Shown here one piece after another: positions 28,525 through 36,118 of a stretch of DNA of 64,000 nt. A program made the translations under genes and the position numbers. Numbering within the stretch: position 1 is the first letter of the stretch; every line of letters begins with the position of its first letter. Source of the DNA: Planococcaceae bacterium Storch 2/2-2 (lineage in GTDB: Bacteria > Bacillota > Bacilli > Bacillales_A > Planococcaceae); the NCBI GenBank assembly GCA_009740415.1, contig WOYE01000005.1, positions 98,738 through 162,737 on the forward strand, read 5' to 3'. Below the pieces are notes generated by a model that was given only the letters and a program-made list of their open reading frames with translations, was not told the origin of the DNA and ran no database searches.

Positions 28525-29530
28525 GCTGATCAAATGCATTCGGTTTTGAAAAAGCAAGTGTTGCGTGTGTTCCTTCGCCTTCTGATGATTCAATGCGAAG
28601 GGTACAACCGATTTTTTTACTCACTTCGTTCGCTAAATAAAGACCGAGCCCTGTCGCCTCATTATGTTTGCGGCCCGTCATCCCTGTAAACCCTTTTTCA
28701 AAAATACGCGGTAAATCTTTCTCAGCAATGCCCCGTCCTTCATCTTCGATTCGGATGAAAGGAATCGTACCGTGCGCTCCGAGACGAATCGTAATGATCG
28801 AATCGGACTCGCTATATTTCACAGCGTTCGTCAACAATTGACGTAAAATAAAACGCGCCCATTTTTCATCGACGAGTACGGACGCATCGTCTCCTTCAAT
28901 TTCAACCCCGATATTTTTTTGGAAAAACAAAGTCGCTAAATCTTTCAATTCACGGCCCACTAGTTGGCGCATCGACTGTTCAGCGAGGACGTAATCCGCC
29001 TCGAGCGATCCTAGTCGCGCTACTGACAACTGTTCATCGACAAGTAAATGAATCCGCAACCAATCTTGTTCAATGAACCGCATCGCTTCTACCGAACGAT
29101 TCGCATCGATCGTTAATTTCATCGAAGTGAGGGGTGCTTTCACTTCGTGTGCCCACGAAGCGATGTAATCTGCCTTCAATAAGTGTTGTTTTTCATAATT
29201 CATAAACTTCACTCGTTGCTCGCCCTCGGCCCGCTCGATAAATTCAATGAGCACTTCTTCTTCTTTCGTTGAAGGCAATGGCAATTGATCGTGCCAGTCG
29301 GTCATCTCGGTGTCGATAATCGTTTCAATCGACCGAATCAACTTCGTCTCTCTCGTATAACGCCATACGAAAAAAGCGATGAACAGTAACAAAATAATAC
29401 CGTCTAAATAAAAGAGCGCACTCTTTTGGAGCTGAATCCCCGAGTCGACGTAAATGACAACGTTGATGAGCGTCAGTTGAATGATGAAAAAAGCGATCCA
29501 ACTCCAACGGCTTTGAACATACGCGATCAC
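28514..29530 (-). CDS. BceS/YxdK-type intramembrane-sensing histidine kinase
   Basis: 338 aa. Two N-terminal helices (residues ~10-28 and 38-56) are joined by a very short extracellular loop, so the kinase has no sensor domain of its own and takes its signal from the ABC permease. The phosphorylation box is ASWAHEVKAPLTSMKL near residue 125, the N box LLTNAVKYSES (~230), and G boxes EDEGRGIAEKD and ATGLGLYL follow. It overlaps the response-regulator gene by 4 bp. The pair plus BceA/BceB-like proteins form a flux-sensing resistance module. Confidence 0.9.
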   Translation of the reverse strand: MIAYVQSRWSWIAFFIIQLTLINVVIYVDSGIQLQKSALFYLDGIILLLFIAFFVWRYTRETKLIRSIETIIDTEMTDWHDQLPLPSTKEEEVLIEFIERAEGEQRVKFMNYEKQHLLKADYIASWAHEVKAPLTSMKLTIDANRSVEAMRFIEQDWLRIHLLVDEQLSVARLGSLEADYVLAEQSMRQLVGRELKDLATLFFQKNIGVEIEGDDASVLVDEKWARFILRQLLTNAVKYSESDSIITIRLGAHGTIPFIRIEDEGRGIAEKDLPRIFEKGFTGMTGRKHNEATGLGLYLANEVSKKIGCTLRIESSEGEGTHATLAFSKPNAFDQLAK

Positions 29531-30222
29531 GAGATGCTCCCCCCTTCTTTCGTAAGCGCCATATAGCCGAGTCCTTTCTTCGTAACGATCGCATCGTCGA
29601 GTCCGAGCGGAGCGAGCTTTTGACGTAGCCGGTTCACGTTTACCGTTAACGTATTGTCATTCACAAACCGCTCATCGTCCCATAGTTTTCGAATGAGTTG
29701 TTCTCTCGTCATAATCGTATCGACTTTTTCGATGAGAGCTGCTGCGATGAACAGTTCATTTTTCGTTAATTCGGCTTCCACCTCATCTTTTCGAATGACT
29801 CCTTTTTTTAAGTCGAGCAATCCGCCATTCCATTCTAAAACGTCCGTCGTTTCATCCCGATACGCGTACGTCCGTCTGACGAGTGCTTGCACTTTCGCTC
29901 GTAAGACATCGGCATGAAACGGTTTTTGAACGTAGTCGTCCGCTCCCATTTGCATCGCCATCACCATATCCATCGGGTGGTCACGAGACGATAAAAAAAT
30001 AATCGGGACGTTGGAAACCGCTCGAATTTCTCGGCACCAATGAAATCCGTCAAATGCAGGAAGTTGGATGTCCATTAATACGATTTGTGGATCTTCTTGA
30101 AGAAATGCCTCCATCACATGATGAAAGTCGGTCGGACCAGATACGTCGAACGACCATTGTTTGAACTGTTCAGCGAGTAACTCATAAATCGCCTCATCGT
30201 CTTCAACAATAAATAGCTTCAT
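29527..30222 (-). CDS. BceR/YxdJ-type response regulator (OmpR family)
   Basis: 231 aa. Receiver domain residues 1-115 with the acidic pocket VEDDE, phospho-acceptor Asp in VLMDIQLPAFDG (~52), Ser/Thr position in IFLSSRD and Lys in VQKPFHADVL. Residues ~130-228 form a winged-helix DNA-binding domain (ALIEKVDTIMTREQLIRKLW; DNTLTVNVNRLRQKL). ATG 30222 follows GAGGAATGAGA. It is expected to activate the ABC genes downstream of the intervening terminator. Confidence 0.92.
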   Translation of the reverse strand: MKLFIVEDDEAIYELLAEQFKQWSFDVSGPTDFHHVMEAFLQEDPQIVLMDIQLPAFDGFHWCREIRAVSNVPIIFLSSRDHPMDMVMAMQMGADDYVQKPFHADVLRAKVQALVRRTYAYRDETTDVLEWNGGLLDLKKGVIRKDEVEAELTKNELFIAAALIEKVDTIMTREQLIRKLWDDERFVNDNTLTVNVNRLRQKLAPLGLDDAIVTKKGLGYMALTKEGGSIS

Positions 30223-30265
30223 ACTTCTCATTCCTCTCGTTGTCGCCTTCTTCCTTTCATCATAC

Positions 30266-30302
30266 AAAAAAACGAGAGGTGAGTCACTCACCTCTCGTTT
30301 CG
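30266..30302 (-). terminator. Terminator after the glutaredoxin-small protein operon
   Basis: AACGAGAGGTGAG-TCA-CTCACCTCTCGTT, a 13-bp perfect stem, separating the small protein gene from the response-regulator gene. Confidence 0.85.
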
Positions 30303-30470
30303 TTAATTTACAAACAATTCCATGATCACAAAGAACAAACCTGTCCCGAAAAGAGCGACATGCCCGATGCAAAACTTCGGATACAACTTGCGCTCCATTT
30401 CTTCGACAGAGTCTCCCGGCTTAATTTGACACGTCTTACAAAATAAACCGAGCGGTTTCTTCTTAAACAT
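30303..30470 (-). CDS. Small Cys-containing membrane protein, 55 aa
   Basis: A short gene starting 4 nt after the glutaredoxin stop, with GCGTAAGAAG before the ATG. The protein begins MFKKKPLGLFCKTCQIKPGD, giving a CKTC motif at residues 11-14, a further Cys at 34 (KFCIGH), and a C-terminal hydrophobic helix (residues ~38-54, VALFGTGLFFVIMELFV). I do not recognise a family. Operon position behind a glutaredoxin and a CstR-type operator suggests a role in thiol, persulfide or metal chemistry at the membrane. The terminator directly after its stop supports it as a real gene. Confidence 0.65.
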   Translation of the reverse strand: MFKKKPLGLFCKTCQIKPGDSVEEMERKLYPKFCIGHVALFGTGLFFVIMELFVN

Positions 30471-30474
30471 CTTC

Positions 30475-30708
30475 TTACGCCTTTAATGCTTGTTGAATAC
30501 GCTCTGGATCGAAACCGATGACCCATTGACCGTTAATTTCAGTTTGTGGAACACCCATTTGTCCAGTCGTCGCTACGAGACGCTGTCCTGCTTCTGGATT
30601 CACTTGTACGTTTACTTCTTCGTACTCAATACCTTGCTCTTCTAAATAACCTGTTAACATCGTGCAATATGGGCACGTTGACGTCGTATATACTGTTGCT
30701 TTTGCCAT
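30475..30708 (-). CDS. Glutaredoxin-family protein with CPYC active site
   Basis: 77 aa thioredoxin-fold protein. The redox motif TSTCPYCTML is at residues 8-17, the cis-Pro segment GQMGVPQTEIN near 51-61 and the glutathione-loop GFDPERIQQAL near the end. ATG 30708 is 9 nt from AAGGGG; an ATG 9 nt upstream would overlap the ribosome-binding site. Such small proteins reduce disulfides or persulfides using cellular low-molecular-weight thiols. The promoter region carries a CstR-like operator, tying it to reactive-sulfur stress. It is cotranscribed with the 55-aa protein. Confidence 0.88.
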   Translation of the reverse strand: MAKATVYTTSTCPYCTMLTGYLEEQGIEYEEVNVQVNPEAGQRLVATTGQMGVPQTEINGQWVIGFDPERIQQALKA

Positions 30709-30748
30709 ATGGAACATCCCCTTTTCTATTGTTTACTACTTAAATTAT

Positions 30749-30764
30749 ATACCCCTCTTGGTAT
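30749..30764. promoter_or_regulatory. CstR/CsoR-type operator before the glutaredoxin gene
   Basis: ATACCCCTCTTGGTAT, with inverted ATACCC/GGTAT ends of the DUF156-family operator type. The same 16-bp form occurs at 44959 and 45347 flanking the cstR locus. Confidence 0.65.
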
Positions 30765-30850
30765 GATTTCAAAACTTCTGCTCGCGTTCGGATAGACTTT
30801 TCACAACTTTTTTATCAAAAAGGTTGATTTTTCAGTGCGTTTGTTTTATT

Positions 30851-30893
30851 GTTGCATTAAGGAAACATTGTTGTATAGAAGAAACAATGTTTC
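30851..30893 (+). promoter_or_regulatory. sodA promoter with MntR-like box and a long dyad
   Basis: TTGCAT (30852-30857), 16-bp spacer, TATAGA (30874-30879). The stretch TTGCATTAAGGAAAC over the -35 resembles the Mn-regulator MntR box (TTTGC-TTAAGG-AAAC type). A perfect 11-bp-arm dyad, GAAACATTGTT (30862-30872) and AACAATGTTTC (30883-30893), surrounds the -10 and start site. Confidence 0.55.
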
Positions 30894-30923
30894 TCTTAGG
30901 AAAGAAATGAGGAGGTGAATTAC

Positions 30924-31541
30924 GTGTCTACATTTCAATTACCGGAACTTCCGTACGCCATGGATGCTTTAGAGCCATACATGGATGCTCGTACAGTAGA
31001 AGTTCATTACGGAAAGCACCATGCGACTTATGTGAACAACTTAAATGCTGCAATTGAAAATTATGACGATTTAAAAAGCCAAACGATTGAAGAAATCTTA
31101 ACGAATATCGATTCTGTGCCAGAAGAGATTCGTACAGCTGTGCGCAATAATGGGGGTGGCCATTACTGCCATACGCTATTTTGGAATTCGATGAGCCCGA
31201 ATGGTGGGGGCGAACCGACAGGTCCAATTCAAGAAGAAATCAACAAAACGTTTGGATCTTTTGAAGCGTTTAAAGACCAACTTTCTCAAGCAGCGATCAG
31301 CCGTTTCGGAAGTGGTTACGGTTGGCTCGTACTCGATGAGAACGGTCAATTAGAAGTGCTCAGCACTCAAAACCAAAACACACCGTTGAAAGATGGTAAA
31401 ACACCTCTTCTCATCGTTGATGTTTGGGAACACGCCTACTATTTGAAGTATCAAAACCGTCGTCCAGAGTTCATCGAAAATTGGTGGAATCTCGTGAACT
31501 GGGACGTCGTTAACGAACGTTTGCAAGAAGCTAAAGCATAA
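30924..31541 (+). CDS. sodA: Superoxide dismutase, Fe/Mn family
   Basis: 205 aa cytoplasmic enzyme dismutating superoxide. Metal ligands are visible: His in [12 protein letters not shown] (~25), His in HTLFW (~80), Asp and His in [11 protein letters not shown] (~162-166). It shows HYCHTLFW where most family members have HANH, i.e. Cys instead of Asn before the ligand His. The start is GTG 30924, 8 nt after AGGAGG; a GTG overlapping the ribosome-binding site is excluded. The possible MntR box suggests manganese as the metal. Confidence 0.93.
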   Translation: MSTFQLPELPYAMDALEPYMDARTVEVHYGKHHATYVNNLNAAIENYDDLKSQTIEEILTNIDSVPEEIRTAVRNNGGGHYCHTLFWNSMSPNGGGEPTGPIQEEINKTFGSFEAFKDQLSQAAISRFGSGYGWLVLDENGQLEVLSTQNQNTPLKDGKTPLLIVDVWEHAYYLKYQNRRPEFIENWWNLVNWDVVNERLQEAKA

Positions 31542-31601
31542 AAGCAACCGTTTATTTTTACCTCCCCTTATGATTCACGTTATACATTTATCCTACATTC
31601 A

Positions 31602-31638
31602 GAAAAACTCTCTAGTGGTGGCTAGAGAGTTTTTTGGT
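31602..31638 (+). terminator. Terminator after sodA
   Basis: AAAACTCTCTAG-TGGTGG-CTAGAGAGTTTTTT with U-tract. Confidence 0.88.
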
Positions 31639-31645
31639 CTGTTTT

Positions 31646-31684
31646 CCGAAAAAAAGACCGCATAGCAACATGCGATGCGGTCAG
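31646..31684 (-). terminator. Terminator after uppP
   Basis: GACCGCAT…ATGCGGTC with TTTTTT on the minus strand; convergent with the sodA terminator. Confidence 0.8.
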
Positions 31685-31692
31685 CCGGACGA

Positions 31693-32520
31693 TTAGCTAA
31701 AATAAATAAAAGCTAATACGATCGCCAAGACGATTCGGTAAATCGCGAATGGCTTCAGTTTTATTTTTGAAATCAATTGTAAGAAAAATCGAATGGAAAT
31801 GAGTGAGAAGACGAACGCACTAATGAAACCGGCGACGTAAAAACTAAGGTGATCCATCGACATATGTTCCCAATTTTTAATGACCGATACTAAACTAGCA
31901 CCTGCCATAATCGGAACAGCCATAATGAACGTAAAGTCCGCTGCTGTCCGATGATCCATCCCGAGTAATACACCGCCTGAAATCGTCGCTCCTGAGCGTG
32001 AAAAGCCAGGCCATAACGAAAGCGTTTGGACGAGTCCTACCGAAAACGCTTGACGGTATGAAATTTGATCGAGCGATGTCACTTTCGGGTTCTTCGATCC
32101 GAAACGGTCGGCTGCTAACATTAAAAGCGCTCCCGCGATGAGTGCGTAAATGACGGTTTCAATACCGAACAAGTGGTCATCAATGAAGTCTTTTAACGCA
32201 AATCCGACGACGACTGCTGGTAACATACCGATAATCACGTGAAGTAAGTTGAACCGTTCACTCATTTTCGTCGTTCCATCATGATATAGACCGATTAAAC
32301 TAAATAGCCGTTTCCAAAAAACGACGACGACCGCTAAAATGGAACCGAGTTGAATTACGATTTTAAACGTATTTGCCGAATATTTCCCTAAAAAATCTTC
32401 TGACTTCAACCACATATCATCTACGATAATTAAATGCCCCGTAGATGAAACAGGCGCAAACTCCGTCATTCCTTCGACGAACCCTAAAATGATCGCCTTC
32501 AATAGTTCAATAAAATCCAT
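31693..32520 (-). CDS. uppP: Undecaprenyl-diphosphatase (BacA family)
   Basis: 275 aa, about eight helices. It recycles undecaprenyl diphosphate to the monophosphate lipid carrier for cell-wall synthesis and confers bacitracin tolerance. The catalytic motifs are GFVEGMTEFAPVSSTGHL (residues 13-30) and GFSRSGATISGG (~170-181). It is a single gene. Although it lies 2 kb from the bacitracin-type sensing module, it is a separate transcription unit, so joint control is only a possibility. Confidence 0.95.
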   Translation of the reverse strand: MDFIELLKAIILGFVEGMTEFAPVSSTGHLIIVDDMWLKSEDFLGKYSANTFKIVIQLGSILAVVVVFWKRLFSLIGLYHDGTTKMSERFNLLHVIIGMLPAVVVGFALKDFIDDHLFGIETVIYALIAGALLMLAADRFGSKNPKVTSLDQISYRQAFSVGLVQTLSLWPGFSRSGATISGGVLLGMDHRTAADFTFIMAVPIMAGASLVSVIKNWEHMSMDHLSFYVAGFISAFVFSLISIRFFLQLISKIKLKPFAIYRIVLAIVLAFIYFS

Positions 32521-32691
32521 AAGTATCGTAGCTCACTTTCCGTATTAACCTCTTTTAACTTCCTCTATTCACTTTACTAAAGTGATCAAATGAGTGCAAT
32601 ACGATTCGAACGTTGGAACGTTAATTTTATGTAAATGTGATGAAGTCATACTTTTCCTCATCTTTCTTCCTACTTACGATCAGTTGCTTAT

Positions 32692-32724
32692 TTCCTATGT
32701 ACCGATATACTATATGATAAGAAC
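32692..32724 (+). promoter_or_regulatory. Probable promoter of the chemoreceptor gene
   Basis: TTGCTT and TATACT separated by about 16 bp, followed by a second TATGAT. The ribosome-binding site AGGGGTGA precedes the gene. Two near-copies of GAACGTT lie further upstream (about 32608-32622). Confidence 0.45.
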
Positions 32725-32748
32725 TAATACATATAGGGGTGACATAAA

Positions 32749-34464
32749 ATGAGTTCTTTTAGACCAAAAATTGAAATTGAAGACTTATTTCACCATGAAA
32801 CAGACCTTCAAATTCCTGGGCGTTACCAACAAACATTAACGTTTAACTCGTTTACATCTGAAACGACACATCATTTAAAAGAATTATATATGAAACTAAA
32901 AGAAAACCGTTACGAACCAGCTACGATTTTCGACAAATATTTCTCGTTATTAAATCAAACCGGAAAGTCGATTTCTTACGTCGACATCGAAACGTACGTC
33001 GAACGTTTCTTCACTGCTGAACGAACAACAACCTACTTCAGTGAAACGACTCGATTTTTCCGACAAATCCACAACACGAAAGTTGTTCCAGGTGATGTAG
33101 CGGTCGTCATGAACCAGTTCGGATTTTTCTTAACGACGCAAGCGTTACATACGTTAGGATTCCGTCCCAATCGCGCAATGGAAATGTTGCAAGCCATTCA
33201 ATCTGCGATTAACGTCGAAGTGCAGACGATGATGAATACGTTCGATGAAATTGTTATTAGCGGTGTCATCGAAGACATTTCCAACTTAGTAGAAGCGAAT
33301 GCGAAAGTGATGTTTATGAAAGACTTAATTTACAACTTAGATCAACAAGCCGATGAAATTCAATCTTCTACTGCTGCAACGGAAGAAATTACAGCATCGA
33401 TTGTGGAAGTTGCACAATCATCAACACGTATTTCTGAAAAAACAGCAGACTCTGTTGAATATGCGATCAACAGTAAAAAAACGATCGAAAGTACGTTAGA
33501 TGAAATTTTCAAAACGGAAGAGACGTTCAACTCGATCGTCGATACGTTTAACGAACTACAAAAACGAGTGAACGATATTGAAAACGTCGTAACGCTCATT
33601 AACGAAATTGCCGCTCAAACGAACTTACTCGCATTGAATGCTTCCATTGAAGCAGCCCGCGCAGGAGAGCACGGACGTGGCTTCGCTGTCGTCGCTCAAG
33701 AAGTTCGTAAATTAGCAGAAAATACAGTTTCCGCGCTTACTGAAGTGTCGGACAATGTGAAACATTTGAAATCGTATTCGAACGACGTATCCGATTCGAT
33801 TCATGAAACGACTTCTATTATTACAGCTGCAGCAGATGACGCGAAAGACTCGGTTCCTCTTCTTTCGGCGATCGTTGAGGCGATTGAAGAAATTAACGTC
33901 GACGTAACGAATACAGCTGCGATTACAGAAGAGCAAGCAGCATCGATCGATGAAGTATCAAACCGTATGGTTGAAATGGCGAACTTACAAGAAGACATCC
34001 GGATGTACGGGGAAAATACGTCGACGACGATTCACGACTTAAGTGAAGAAATTAATAAATTCCGTTTAAAAGTCGTCGATTCAAACGAAACACACCTTTC
34101 GACCGAAGTCCTTTTACAATTGTCAAAAGCCGACCATATTTTATGGAAGTGGCGCATTTATAACATGTTCCTCGGACTCGAAGACGTTCGACCGGAAGAT
34201 GTCATGTCACACGATGACTGTCGTCTCGGAAAATGGTACAACGATCCTGCTACGATCGATCGCCTCGGTCATATGAACGCTTATCAAACATTAGATACGC
34301 ATCATAAGGACGTACACGACTGTGCTCGTCTCGCAGCAAGTGAGTTCCAAAAAGGAAACGAAGCACAAGCTGAACAAGCACTCGCTCATTTGGAACGTGC
34401 ATCCGGCGATGTGCTGAAACTTCTCGATGAACTGATCCTTCACCTTCAAAATGATCGATCTTAA
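32749..34464 (+). CDS. Soluble chemoreceptor: globin-like sensor + MCP signalling domain + CZB zinc-binding domain
   Basis: 571 aa without membrane helices. Residues ~20-175 align by pattern with the HemAT globin-coupled sensor: [21 protein letters not shown] contains a His (108) at the proximal haem position of HemAT (IHLRIGL). Residues ~185-440 form the coiled-coil MCP domain with the hairpin tip [20 protein letters not shown] near 287-306. The C-terminus (~455-560) is a CZB domain: [21 protein letters not shown] and THHKDVHD give three His and one Cys for zinc. It probably links O2 or haem ligands and zinc/oxidant sensing to CheA. The globin assignment is by motif only. Confidence 0.8.
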   Translation: MSSFRPKIEIEDLFHHETDLQIPGRYQQTLTFNSFTSETTHHLKELYMKLKENRYEPATIFDKYFSLLNQTGKSISYVDIETYVERFFTAERTTTYFSETTRFFRQIHNTKVVPGDVAVVMNQFGFFLTTQALHTLGFRPNRAMEMLQAIQSAINVEVQTMMNTFDEIVISGVIEDISNLVEANAKVMFMKDLIYNLDQQADEIQSSTAATEEITASIVEVAQSSTRISEKTADSVEYAINSKKTIESTLDEIFKTEETFNSIVDTFNELQKRVNDIENVVTLINEIAAQTNLLALNASIEAARAGEHGRGFAVVAQEVRKLAENTVSALTEVSDNVKHLKSYSNDVSDSIHETTSIITAAADDAKDSVPLLSAIVEAIEEINVDVTNTAAITEEQAASIDEVSNRMVEMANLQEDIRMYGENTSTTIHDLSEEINKFRLKVVDSNETHLSTEVLLQLSKADHILWKWRIYNMFLGLEDVRPEDVMSHDDCRLGKWYNDPATIDRLGHMNAYQTLDTHHKDVHDCARLAASEFQKGNEAQAEQALAHLERASGDVLKLLDELILHLQNDRS

Positions 34465-34487
34465 CTGAACGATCGATTGTGACATAA

Positions 34488-34532
34488 ACGCCTAGCGCCA
34501 TTTACTTCATGTAAATGACGGCTAGGCAATTT
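34488..34532 (+). terminator. Terminator after the chemoreceptor gene
   Basis: GCCTAGCGC-CATTTAC-TTCAT-GTAAATG-ACGGCTAGGC then AATTTTC. Its tip repeats the CATTTAC/GTAAATG helix of the terminator at 3461. Confidence 0.75.
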
Positions 34533-34561
34533 TCATTTAAACAAGCACTTCTTTTTCCAAA

Positions 34562-34698
34562 ATGAGACGATCGCTCGGTAAGTCCTGTACACATGTTAGC
34601 GATGAAGTCTCACCTCTACACAACAAAAAGCTTACTGTACGACTACGTTCAATGAGGTCAGGTTCATTGAAGGTGAGTCGTAAGTAAGCTTTTGTTAA
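34562..34698 (-). other. Two large tandem hairpins downstream of the glutarate hydroxylase-like gene
   Basis: Read on the minus strand after the glaH stop: hairpin A (34622-34697) pairs ACAAAAGCTTAC with GTAAGCTTTTTGT, ACGAC with GTCGT and TTCAATGA with TCATTGAA; hairpin B (34563-34612) pairs TGAGAC-ATCGCT with AGCGAT-GTCTCA and is followed by TTTT. They may be tandem terminators or a small RNA. No protein gene is seen in 34465-34764. Confidence 0.5.
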
Positions 34699-34764
34699 TG
34701 GAAGCGTATTTTATTTTTTATATCGTTGTGGTTGTTGATACATGTCGATTGTTACGTTCATCAA

Positions 34765-35718
34765 TTATGAATCGAAACGTCCACGTTGACGTAAAAGTTC
34801 ACGGTTTAATTCTGGGTGTTTTTCGAATGCTGCACGGCCGTGTAACCAGAACATGTTATTCAATGCTACGAGACGACCTACTGGTAATTCTAATTCGACG
34901 ACGTGTGGGTCAGCCTCCATAGAATCTGAAAGATCTTTCAAGTATTTCGCTTGTTCGATTGATTCTGGGTAAGCGAACTGGTCGATGAAGCACATGCATG
35001 GTAAGTCGTTCACTTTGAAGAATGTTTCACGCTCTACTTCTTGTGTTACGTTCTTGCTTGGTGGAGCGATGTAAGTGAATTTGTGACGTGCAAGTGGATC
35101 TTCGTAGAAACGGTCAAGCTCTTCCCAGTCGTCTAAGTGTAAGAGACGTGATTCTCCACCTACTGAGTTTTCTTCAACCATTTTCTGCATGATTAACCAG
35201 TCAGTTGGCTCATCAACGAATGTTCCGTCTGTGTGTAATGTGAAGAGACGGTACGCTTGGCGTAAGTATGAGTCACTGTCATCTGTATCTTTAACTGTGA
35301 AGCGTGCGTAATATTTACCTGTCATCGCGTCAAAGTTTGGTGTTCCGAGTAAGTGTGAAACAGCTGTTGAGTAGATTACGAAGTCATCTGTCTCTTCTGT
35401 TACACCTTCAACACCGATCGTGAATCCACCTGTTGCACGGTCATGGATAATGCCGCGAAGGATTTCTCCGAAACCTTGGTCTTCAAGTGCTTCTAAAAGG
35501 TAAAGTGATACCATACGACGCTCGTACGGCGTGTACTCTAAACGCTCAACTGTAATGTCGTTTTCACGAACTTTTTCAAAGAATTTTTCGACTGCTTTTT
35601 CATTGACAGTGATGTCATAGATCCGTGAGTTTTGTGCGTTTTTCTCAATTTTATAAGTGCTTGTCTCTTTTACGAATTCATTTGTAGTTGCTTTCTGTTC
35701 TTTTGTGCGTGCTAACAT
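34765..35718 (-). CDS. glaH: GlaH/CsiD-like Fe(II)/2-oxoglutarate-dependent oxygenase (probable glutarate 2-hydroxylase)
   Basis: 317 aa, cupin-type dioxygenase closely matching E. coli GlaH (CsiD) along its length: FDAMTGKYYARF, DSDSYLRQ, LLHLDDWEELD, APPSKNV and NNMFWLHGRAAF. Iron ligands are His162, Asp164 (LHTDGTF) and His293; Arg310 is at the 2-oxoglutarate salt-bridge position. GlaH hydroxylates glutarate to L-2-hydroxyglutarate with consumption of 2-oxoglutarate and O2, in lysine/glutarate catabolism. ATG 35718 is 7 nt from GGAGG. No lhgO or gab genes are adjacent. The long leader with a terminator indicates regulation by premature termination. Codons are strongly biased, suggesting high expression. 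Confidence 0.85.
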   Translation of the reverse strand: MLARTKEQKATTNEFVKETSTYKIEKNAQNSRIYDITVNEKAVEKFFEKVRENDITVERLEYTPYERRMVSLYLLEALEDQGFGEILRGIIHDRATGGFTIGVEGVTEETDDFVIYSTAVSHLLGTPNFDAMTGKYYARFTVKDTDDSDSYLRQAYRLFTLHTDGTFVDEPTDWLIMQKMVEENSVGGESRLLHLDDWEELDRFYEDPLARHKFTYIAPPSKNVTQEVERETFFKVNDLPCMCFIDQFAYPESIEQAKYLKDLSDSMEADPHVVELELPVGRLVALNNMFWLHGRAAFEKHPELNRELLRQRGRFDS

Positions 35719-35739
35719 AGTTAACTCCTCCAATAGGTA

Positions 35740-35979
35740 ATGTAATTTTTTTCGTTCTGTTTTTTGAGAATGAAAAAACCAGCAGTAAATAAAACCTAGA
35801 CGTCTTAGGAATTTATCTACAACTGGCCTAAAGTTACCTTATTGCTCTGGTACTAGCAGAGTCACAGTAAGTTTGTCAGTTTGTTTTAAAGTTGTGTTTC
35901 GTTTCAATGTCGTAGTCGGACTACCTATGACGTGGCAAAAGAGCTACCATCGGATAAGTATGACTCGGTTCTACGATCT
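35740..35979 (-). promoter_or_regulatory. Structured leader of glaH with terminator: candidate riboswitch/attenuator
   Basis: The roughly 260-nt untranslated leader contains a 5' helix TCGTAG/CTACGA (35971-35976 with 35910-35915), an alternative hairpin GTAGT-CCG-ACTAC (35912-35924), a hairpin CTCTG…CAGAG (35845-35861) and a terminator at 35773-35826. The strand CTACGAC (35909-35915) can pair instead with GTTGTAG (35817-35823), which is the 5' side of the terminator stem, giving an antiterminator. It lacks the conserved cores of the lysine, SAM, TPP, FMN, cobalamin, glycine, c-di-GMP, purine and T-box classes as I know them. Confidence 0.6.
35773..35826 (-). terminator. Intrinsic terminator inside the glaH leader
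   Basis: Minus strand: CCAGTTGTA pairs with TACTGCTGG (one T-T mismatch, one G-T pair), with an inner hairpin CCTAAGACGTCTAGG, followed by TTTTTT. It lies 55-110 nt upstream of the glaH start codon, so it must be bypassed for expression. Confidence 0.7.
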
Positions 35980-35985
35980 AAATAC

Positions 35986-36014
35986 ATCATAACATAGTAT
36001 TTTTTAAATTGCAA
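35986..36014 (-). promoter_or_regulatory. Promoter of glaH
   Basis: Minus strand: TTGCAA (36014-36009), 17-bp spacer, TATGAT (35991-35986). Transcription would start near 35979. Confidence 0.75.
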
Positions 36015-36118
36015 GACTATTTCATAAAGTTTCTTAAAAAATTGTTTTTCTTTTGAAGTTTATTTCAACGATGTCTTGCTACGATTTATTTTATCATTGG
36101 TTGTAGTATATTCAATGT

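Noticed and set aside
35719..35979. Lysine riboswitch, T-box or leader peptide before glaH
   Set aside because: The conserved L-box core and the T-box GGTGG motif are absent. A nine-codon frame (ATGGTAGCTC… at about 35952) lacks a ribosome-binding site and has no run of diagnostic codons.
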